Assembly (NCBI GenBank): GCA_036852015.1 | Contig: JAANDG010000367.1 | Coordinates: 81,216 to 145,215, forward strand | Direction: 5' to 3' | DNA length: 64,000 nt | From: Pelodera strongyloides | Lineage: Eukaryota > Nematoda > Chromadorea > Rhabditida > Rhabditidae | Translations under genes and position numbers: made by a program | In this document: piece after piece, positions 58,073 to 64,000 of the stretch | Layout of the letters: every line of letters begins with the position of its first letter | Position numbering within the stretch: position 1 is the first letter of the stretch | Notes under the pieces: model-generated | Seen by the model: the letters and a program-made list of their open reading frames with translations, nothing else | Database searches by the model: none | Told to the model about the DNA's origin: nothing

Positions 58073-60455
58073 ATGTCTCGTAGCCTACTTGGGGTTGCAA
58101 CCACAGGCGTTGCCCTTGCAATTGCTGCTGCCCTTATTGTGACTGTATCATTGGTTTTTGAAATCAATGATTTTTATGATAACGTAGTCGAGGATCTGGG
58201 TGATTTCAAGGTAAAGTTTTGCTTCAAACTTCAGAATGAAAGCTGAGACCGTAGTAACACTGGTTTTCTGTATTCTGTAACTTTATTTTCTTTCTTATTT
58301 ACTTATTTATTAAATAACAGCGAGGTGTACATCAAATATACATCTTAATATATAAAAGAGAAACTGTAGTGTGCGTATGCACTCCCACGTTTCAGAAGTA
58401 TGAAAAGACGCCTCATGCGGCGCACACATGCGGCGCACGTCTGGTTGATTAATAGTGCATCAAATAATAATGCGTAACTGAACTGAGGAACACCGAATAC
58501 CCGATGTGAAAAACGCATACGGCTTCACTAGACATCATCTGATGAACTATGTATCAAAATTGATTTTGTAGAATAATCTCATTGTTCCGGTAGACTGAAA
58601 TAGGCTTCATAATCATAGGAGGCTCCAGTCAAGTGGTTTTTCATGCGCTTGAGATTTGAAAAAAAAATTATGTTGGAGTGTCCACAAAACTTACCTTGTC
58701 TTATTGTTAGGTGTACGCCAACGATGCATGGTCACAGATGATCAAGGACTCTGCACATGTGGGCAGACACCGTGATGTTCATGACGATTCATTCCTGAAG
58801 AGGTATAACGGCAGATGTTTCCTCACAGTTAGCTCGTTAGGATCTACTCCACAATTATAATTAATAGCAAAAATCTTTTAACAGAGGTCTGGTTTAAAGT
58901 CATTTATATTTATTATCAGTATGTATGTTTATGGTTCAGTATATTTCGGACTTTCAATTTCAGACTGCGTCGTCAGGATACCTATGCAACTCCAACCGCT
59001 GGAGTGGAGAAGGGTAGTACAGGACAATGCAGTATGTGTTTTATTAATTTTAGCTCAGTTCTTGAAACCGGTGTCTTCCTTATATTTGTACGTGTTTCTA
59101 CGGATGAAACTAATATTTTTAGACTGTGGTCCACAAGCCAGTAACTGTCCTGCTGGACCTCCTGGAGCTCCTGGAGAGCCTGGTGCACCTGGAGGTATCG
59201 AACATTTTGTCGTTGGAAGTTGTTTAGTATTCGGAATTCTATGTAATTAGGTTTACCACGTCTCAGCATGAACAATCAAGTAAGTGCAATGATTCATTGC
59301 GGGTGATTTTTTCAGCTCACTATGGGTCGACTTAGTTAGTTATTCAATGTATTTGTAGAGGACGGTCAAAACGGTAAAGATGGAGGTCAGGGAATGGCCG
59401 GTATGATGGCGACTGTTATGCACGCAATGGGAGGGTGTATCCAGGTAAGGCGTTATTTCGACTATTCTTGAAAACATGTAAAGTAAGTCGTGCCTCATTA
59501 GAATAGAAGGTTTCCCTACAGTTTTGCAATGCCTTCCAAAGTATTCAGCTAATAATCATTCTCTTTAGTGTCCTCCTGGGCCTGGAGGACCACCTGGTCC
59601 AGACGGGCCATCTGGACCAGCTGGACCAGCAGGAAATCCTGGAAGCGATGGCGCAGGGGGAACCGCTGGGCCTGCTGGACCTGCTGGACCTCCTGGACCT
59701 GACGGTGCACCTGGAGCTCCCGGAAATCCAGGAAAGGATGGAGAGCCTGGTGCTGCTGGAACAAAGGTTTGCCTTTTCAATATCATCAAATTAATAAGAT
59801 ATCGCCGTTTCCATTTTTTCCTCTAAAACACTCGTATTTGCAGACGACAAATACTCCCGGTCCCGAAGGACCAGCCGGTCCTGCTGGAGAGCCTGGACCC
59901 GCAGGAGCTGACGCCGAAGCCGCAGGAGAAGGAGAACCAGGTCCAGCAGGCCCACCTGGACCGCCAGGCAAGGACGGGTCAGCTGGACCGGACGGGGCTC
60001 CTGGAGAGGCTGGACAGGATGGTCAGCCTGGATCTGATGCAGCATATTGTCCATGTCCACCTCGCACTGCAGCAGCCGCGGTTGCCGAATCCGCGGAACC
60101 TTCCCATGCTACAGGAGCTACTGCTGGTGGTGCTGGAGGCGCTCCCGCTGAAGAACCTTCTGCTGCCGCAAAAACAGCAGCAAGTGGATACTCATCTGAT
60201 GCTTCCGGAAGTGGTGCTCCGGAGAAAGGAGGCGCTGCCGGAGAAGCCACTGCTGGAGGAGCTGAACCGGCGTCCGCTGGTGGAGCTGGAGGAGCTGAAC
60301 CGGCGTCCGCTGGTGGAGCTGGAGGAGCTGAACCGGCGTCCGCTGGTGGAGCTGGAGGAGCTGAACCGGCGTCCGCTGGTGGAGCTGGAGGAGCTGAACC
60401 GGCGTCCGCTGGTGGAGCTGGTGGAGCTGGTGGTGCTGGCACATACAGCATCTAA
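58073..60455 (+). CDS. nematode cuticle collagen with an unusual Ala/Gly-rich tail
   Basis: Structural collagen secreted by the hypodermis. Exons: 58073-58210, 58711-58802, 58964-59031, 59123-59194, 59359-59444, 59569-59766, 59844-60455; 421 aa. The N-terminus is the cuticle-collagen N domain with a signal anchor ([19 protein letters not shown]), then [20 protein letters not shown] and a furin-like KRLRRQ. Cysteines flank the Gly-X-Y blocks ([31 protein letters not shown]) as in this family. The main Gly-X-Y block spans exons 6-7. The odd part is a roughly 130-residue non-collagenous C-terminus rich in Ala, Gly, Ser and Glu, ending in five 11-residue repeats ([11 protein letters not shown]) encoded by a 33-bp minisatellite. 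The start follows a TTTCAG acceptor by one base. AATAAA is at 60494. Confidence 0.92.
58343..58441 (+). mobile_element. possible minimal Helitron remnant in collagen intron 1
   Basis: TCTTAATATATAAAAGAG after an A resembles the 5' end of the Helitron family, and a CTGG|T follows 99 bp later. The 3' hairpin is weak, so only the left end is fairly convincing. Confidence 0.35.
60255..60425 (+). repeat. 33-bp coding minisatellite, 5 copies
   Basis: Near-identical units containing GAGCTGAACCGGCGTCCGCT within the collagen's last exon. The length is a multiple of 3, so copy-number change keeps the frame. Confidence 0.95.
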
Positions 60456-60823
60456 AATAATTATTTGATATGACTTCTACTCTTTCCCCGGTAAATAAAA
60501 GTTGGTTCTTCAAAAGTTGGAACAACTGGTTCTTTTTTGAAGCAGCTCTTTGGTCTCAACGTCCACGGCCTTTGTATACCAATTTATAAGTTGGGTTAAT
60601 AAGAAAAAATAGATGTGGAAAAACTCTATAGATTGTTCGTGTGAGTTACAACTACGTGACAACCATAAGAACTCAATGCGCACCAAAAAATCGGCGGGCT
60701 ACTTGCCAAACATTACCAAACAAGTGGTACCGTATCCGAGTCAAAGAAACACGTATGACTTTTACGAGGCTCTGGAGCACAAAGACATAGGGGACTTTTT
60801 GGATGCTCCGCACAAAAAACCTG
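60456..60823. other. collagen 3' flank, no gene seen
   Basis: Polyadenylation signal AATAAA at 60494-60499. A small open frame beginning at 60613 runs into the foldback element and is not supported. Confidence 0.5.
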
Positions 60824-60945
60824 GGCTCTATTGCAGAATTACCGTCCCATGGAAATCTAGGCGTCCCAAGCAAGTGAGTAAACCGTCCCATGAGTGTGCC
60901 AACTGTTCCATGAGGAGGCCAACCGTCCCGAGGGAATCTAGCAGT

Positions 60946-61042
60946 CCATTGCACCGATTGACCATTGCACCGATTGACCATTGCACCGATTGACCATTGC
61001 ACCGATTGACCATTGCACCGATTGACCATTGCACCGATTGAC
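60946..61042 (+). repeat. 16-bp minisatellite, 6 copies
   Basis: CCATTGCACCGATTGA repeated exactly, between the left sub-repeat arm and the ORF1-like gene. Confidence 0.95.
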
Positions 61043-61088
61043 CCGGTGGTGAGCGGTCGCTCTCTGCCACCCCTCCTACCTACCCATT

Positions 61089-61859
61089 ATGGACACTTTG
61101 TCTAATTATATTTCTGATACAACACCAACTTCTCGTCCTGAATTCACCAACCGTCATATCATTCCAACTATCACCAATTTATTCACTGAACTGAAAACGT
61201 TCATTCGCGAAGAAATTGCTGAGGCCTTTCGCCGGAATGATCTACGAAACCAGTTCGTCGTTCTCAACGTGAAGGAAGGAAACCGGGTGAGTACAGACTT
61301 TGATATTGTATGCAAAATCATGTCTCTATGCAATAACTCACCCGGTTCATTCCGTATTGTGGGCCGTCTAGGTCAAGCACGTTCTAATTATACTCGTCCT
61401 ATTCTTTGTTCTATGGCTTCTGGCTTCCGTGTTCCATTTTTTAAGGAGTTGGCCGAATCTATCAAGAAGACTCCGGAATTGTCTCATATAATCGTTCGCC
61501 GCGCTGAGACAGCTCAGCAACGTCGAGAAGGTTACCTGCGCCGCCAAGCTGTACGTGAGCAAGTCGAGGCCAAAGTACAACCAGTGGTGACGTCATGTGA
61601 ACAAGACCAGCCCATGACACCCCAGGCAATTGAAGAACCCCGCGAGGAAATTAACTCTCAATTGTCCTCGCCCTCTCCCCTGGTTATTGATAACGCTGAT
61701 GCTGATCAATTAACAAATGACCCCGTGGTTACCCATGTTGTTACTGATCACGAACCACCTGTTAGTCATTGTTCCAGCCTCGTAGACGATGTTAAGGAGC
61801 TCCGTGAAATGTTTGGTCAATTTTTGATGCCAGCTAATAGATTCACACGCTTTAAATAA
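61089..61859 (+). CDS. ORF1-like protein of the HAL1-like family, copy 2
   Basis: An intact 256-aa ORF from MDTLSNYIS, homologous to the protein at 40314-41054. Shared blocks in order: RPEF..RH, FTELKTFIREEI, FRRNDLRNQFVVLN, VGRLGQ, RPILCSMASG, PFFKELAESIKKTPELSHI, VRRAETAQQR, EGYLRRQAVREQ. The tail is acidic and Pro-rich, and both proteins end near a FG-x(2)F helix. The resemblance to LINE ORF1 (RRM-like core and basic QR..LRR end) is by eye. The downstream region ends in AATAAAGAGTTAATAATAATA, a (TAA)n-like 3' end, at about 62090. No reverse transcriptase is nearby. A host gene cannot be excluded, but the location inside a repeat and a TE-borne homologue argue for a mobile element. Confidence 0.7.
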   Translation: MDTLSNYISDTTPTSRPEFTNRHIIPTITNLFTELKTFIREEIAEAFRRNDLRNQFVVLNVKEGNRVSTDFDIVCKIMSLCNNSPGSFRIVGRLGQARSNYTRPILCSMASGFRVPFFKELAESIKKTPELSHIIVRRAETAQQRREGYLRRQAVREQVEAKVQPVVTSCEQDQPMTPQAIEEPREEINSQLSSPSPLVIDNADADQLTNDPVVTHVVTDHEPPVSHCSSLVDDVKELREMFGQFLMPANRFTRFK

Positions 61860-62324
61860 TTTCATAATAATCATTTTGTATATGCATTTTAATTTCAATG
61901 TTATTGCAGCACTTCTAAAATTGTATTTATATATATATATATTAAGTGAAACTTAGAAATCAACAATGATTTAACACCACTTAAGAAGCTAGACCTCTTA
62001 AATGTGTCTAGCCTGTGTGTGTTTTTTTCTCTCTTGTTTGTATACATATGTACTTTTTTATGGAATGGAATAAAGAGTTAATAATAATATAGACTTTCCA
62101 ACCGTCCCAAGAAAATCTGACCGTCCCATGGCCCTTTCAACTGTCCCATCGCCCGCTCAACCATCCCATACTTTTTCCTTTTTTTTCCTTTTTCAAAAAA
62201 AGTTGATATGTAGAAATGTCTGAGTGAGATCACATCCAGTATGGCATATATTACAAGTTCTTCTTACTAAATAGTAAGCCTACACTGGCTCCACTAGGGT
62301 AATATTGTGTCTTGTGCGAAAAAT

Positions 62325-62392
62325 GGCGTGGAGCGGACTCAAACCCGCGTCACTTGTCTACTCGACAAGCACCGGTTGAGCTACACGCACCC
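62325..62392 (-). other. tRNA-like Pol III module in the foldback-like element
   Basis: Minus strand: TAGCTCAACCGGT A box, a 5-bp CTTGT/ACAAG arm, a GGGTTTGAGTCC B box and then ATTTTT as a terminator. Position 33 of the loop is not U and the acceptor stem does not pair, so it is probably a pseudo-tRNA. Confidence 0.5.
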
Positions 62393-63044
62393 TTTTTTCG
62401 CAACCACACAAGCGAATCACCCTAGCACACACACACGGTTCACACGAGCAGGGCCGGGTTGCCTCAGTCGGCGAATCTACCCTATTTAATAGTAGGTCTT
62501 CATAACCTGTTAACTAAATAGGCTAAACCTCGCATGTATAATCCCCAGCCGAATGCGCGCCTGTTTCCGATAAAACATACAGCTGTCAATAATTGCACTG
62601 ATCAACTATGGTCTCCAGTTAGTAGACAATCTCTAATGATATCTTTTATCCCACAGGTGCACATATAAAGCCCTACATTATTTAAAATAAGCTACGTGCT
62701 AATCATTCTCAAACTACACAACACTGTGTGCAACACCTATGAAGCATAGCTCTTGGCTTTGCTCAATCACTCGCATGAGAACCGTTCCGGTGGTCTTCTT
62801 TGAAAACGGTTGGGACGGTCAGATTTTCTTGGGACGGTTGGAAAGTCTATAGGACGGATGGGAGATCCATGGGACGGAAGGGAGGTCCATGGGACGGCTA
62901 GATTCCCTTGGGACGGTTGGCCTGCTCATGGGACGGTTGGCCTTCCATGGGACGGTAAGATTTTCATTGGACGGTTGTCCCACTCATGGGACGCCTAAAA
63001 TCGCATGGGACGCCTAGATTTCCACGTAATTGTACAATAGAGCC

Positions 63045-64000
63045 AAAACCTGTAGGGTTGGCCAAAGAAACATGAGTAGTTGAAACATGAGTAGAAACGT
63101 TACGGTGCGGCCTGCTGAAAAAACGGTGCCTCCCACCCATTTTATGCCTTGTGTAGGCGGCGCACCATCACAGGATGGGCCTGGTGTAGGCGTATTTCGA
63201 TCATCAACCCTTTTGTGTGATTTTGTTTGCCTACATCTCGCCTACCCCATACCCAAGTCGTGCACAATTTTTGTGCTTCTCGAACTATTTCCCTCTTTTG
63301 GACGAAAAGTAGGCGAGGGTTACGCTGCCCACCTTTTGACGGACCCAGTGTAGGCGGCGCACAGGCCATGGTTTGCTAATATGCGTGGAAATAAAATTGA
63401 CCTTAGGAAAGACAGAATGCTGTAAACTACGATCTGAATTGGAAAGAAATCGCTGACAACCTGACAGAAAGAAGTTGGTAGACGATATTTTACGGCTTAA
63501 TTCTTTTGGCTAGAATGCACAGAACTCCATCTACTTTTATATATTACTTTTATGGAGTGATGCGAAATAGTATACGTGAAAAGTATCTTTATTCTCTTTT
63601 AAATCTTTTCCGCGAGTCATTTCCACATAAGATGAGGATTCCTCCTTTTTGTTCTTTTTTTTTGTTCACTAAGAACTTTTTTATGGATCCTTTTTCTACA
63701 GTAATTGGCATCATCTGATACTGTGTTGCTTGGTTGCGCTCCCATTCTAAAACGTGCTTGTGTACTACGGTATTTAGCGTCGGTGTATCGGAAAGGGTGC
63801 AGAATGAAGACACAATTACGGTAAATTTTGTCTCATATGAACTTACTTTTTGAAAAAAGGTCTTTTTCGCATTTTTTTTGTTATAGTTTTATGTTTTCAC
63901 GACTTATAATTGCTATATTATTCATTGAAAGATGGTTTATCACCGTTTGTTTTTTGAAAAGATGAAACTCTGTGTTTGTTTTTTTGCGAAATTTGTTTTA
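63045..64000. other. no gene seen
   Basis: Contains GTGTAGGCGGCGCAC twice (about 63150 and 63350) and other TAGGCG motifs, and a CCATTCTAAAACGTGC near 63742 like the end of the element at 43146-43918. Open frames are unsupported. Confidence 0.45.

Larger units (their letters stand above)
60824..63044. mobile_element. foldback-like element with inverted GGGACGG sub-repeat arrays
   Basis: The outer ends GGCTCTATTG...AATTAC at 60824 and the reverse complement ending at 63044 match inversely, with CATGGAAATCTAGGCGTCCCA inside each. The left arm (60841-60945) has CCGTCCC cores. The right arm (62795-63025) has about 11 GGGACGG cores every ~20 bp with variable spacers. A third block (62095-62165) is the exact inverse of 62815-62850. 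Foldback elements with arms of short sub-repeats are known elsewhere. It contains an ORF1-only retroelement and a tRNA-like module; no transposase was seen. Confidence 0.65.

Noticed and set aside
60019..60525. Long overlapping frames on both strands of the collagen tail
   Set aside because: The 33-bp GC-rich minisatellite opens several frames; only the collagen frame has splice and domain support.
62795..63025. CRISPR-like array (constant core, variable spacer)
   Set aside because: Cores are only 7-10 bp, units are about 20 bp and degenerate, and the DNA is a nematode chromosome.

Overview
This window is nuclear DNA of a nematode. The genes are split by many GT-AG introns with TTTCAG-type acceptors. 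Several start codons sit 0 to 8 nt after a free 3' splice acceptor, as expected for spliced-leader trans-splicing. The window carries a classic nematode cuticle collagen and a Str-type serpentine chemoreceptor. The species cannot be named from sequence alone. Gene models were built by hand from splice phase and recalled family sequences; no search was run.

Layout. 136-2149 (+): 3' part of a PRC1/MAP65/SPD-1 spindle midzone protein. 3113-5643 (+): TFIIE beta. 5904-7742 (+): tafazzin. 8268-17923 (+): GDP-forming succinyl-CoA ligase beta, with one 6.2 kb repeat-filled intron. 18584-21150 (-): thymidine kinase 1. 22753-25802 (+): chemoreceptor. 29173-30343 (+): unrecognised two-helix membrane protein. 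30828-45087 (-): CLPTM1, whose 9.3 kb second intron holds a Ty3/gypsy retrotransposon (36044-42422) and several inverted-repeat elements. 45.9-57.0 kb: a nest of transposable elements with two satellite arrays, three Helitron-like elements and a second, inverted Ty3/gypsy element (51032-56380, -). 58073-60455 (+): cuticle collagen. 60.8-63.0 kb: a foldback-like element around an intact ORF1-only retroelement. 63.0-64.0 kb: no gene seen.

The host genes are ordinary housekeeping and nematode genes. TFIIE beta, tafazzin and succinyl-CoA ligase beta lie head-to-tail, with gaps of about 0.26 and 0.53 kb, so a nematode operon is possible. The mobile DNA is the unusual part. One non-autonomous Helitron family (A|TC...CTGG|T, 3' hairpin) occurs at least four times. 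One copy has its exact empty site preserved in a tandem duplicate next to it. All four copies carry a tRNA-like module with intact Pol III A and B boxes. Two unrelated inverted-repeat elements in the window carry comparable modules. Separately, two divergent intact ORFs (about 246 and 256 aa) belong to one family that looks like an ORF1-only ('half-LINE') retroelement; one copy interrupts the integrase region of the first Ty3/gypsy element.
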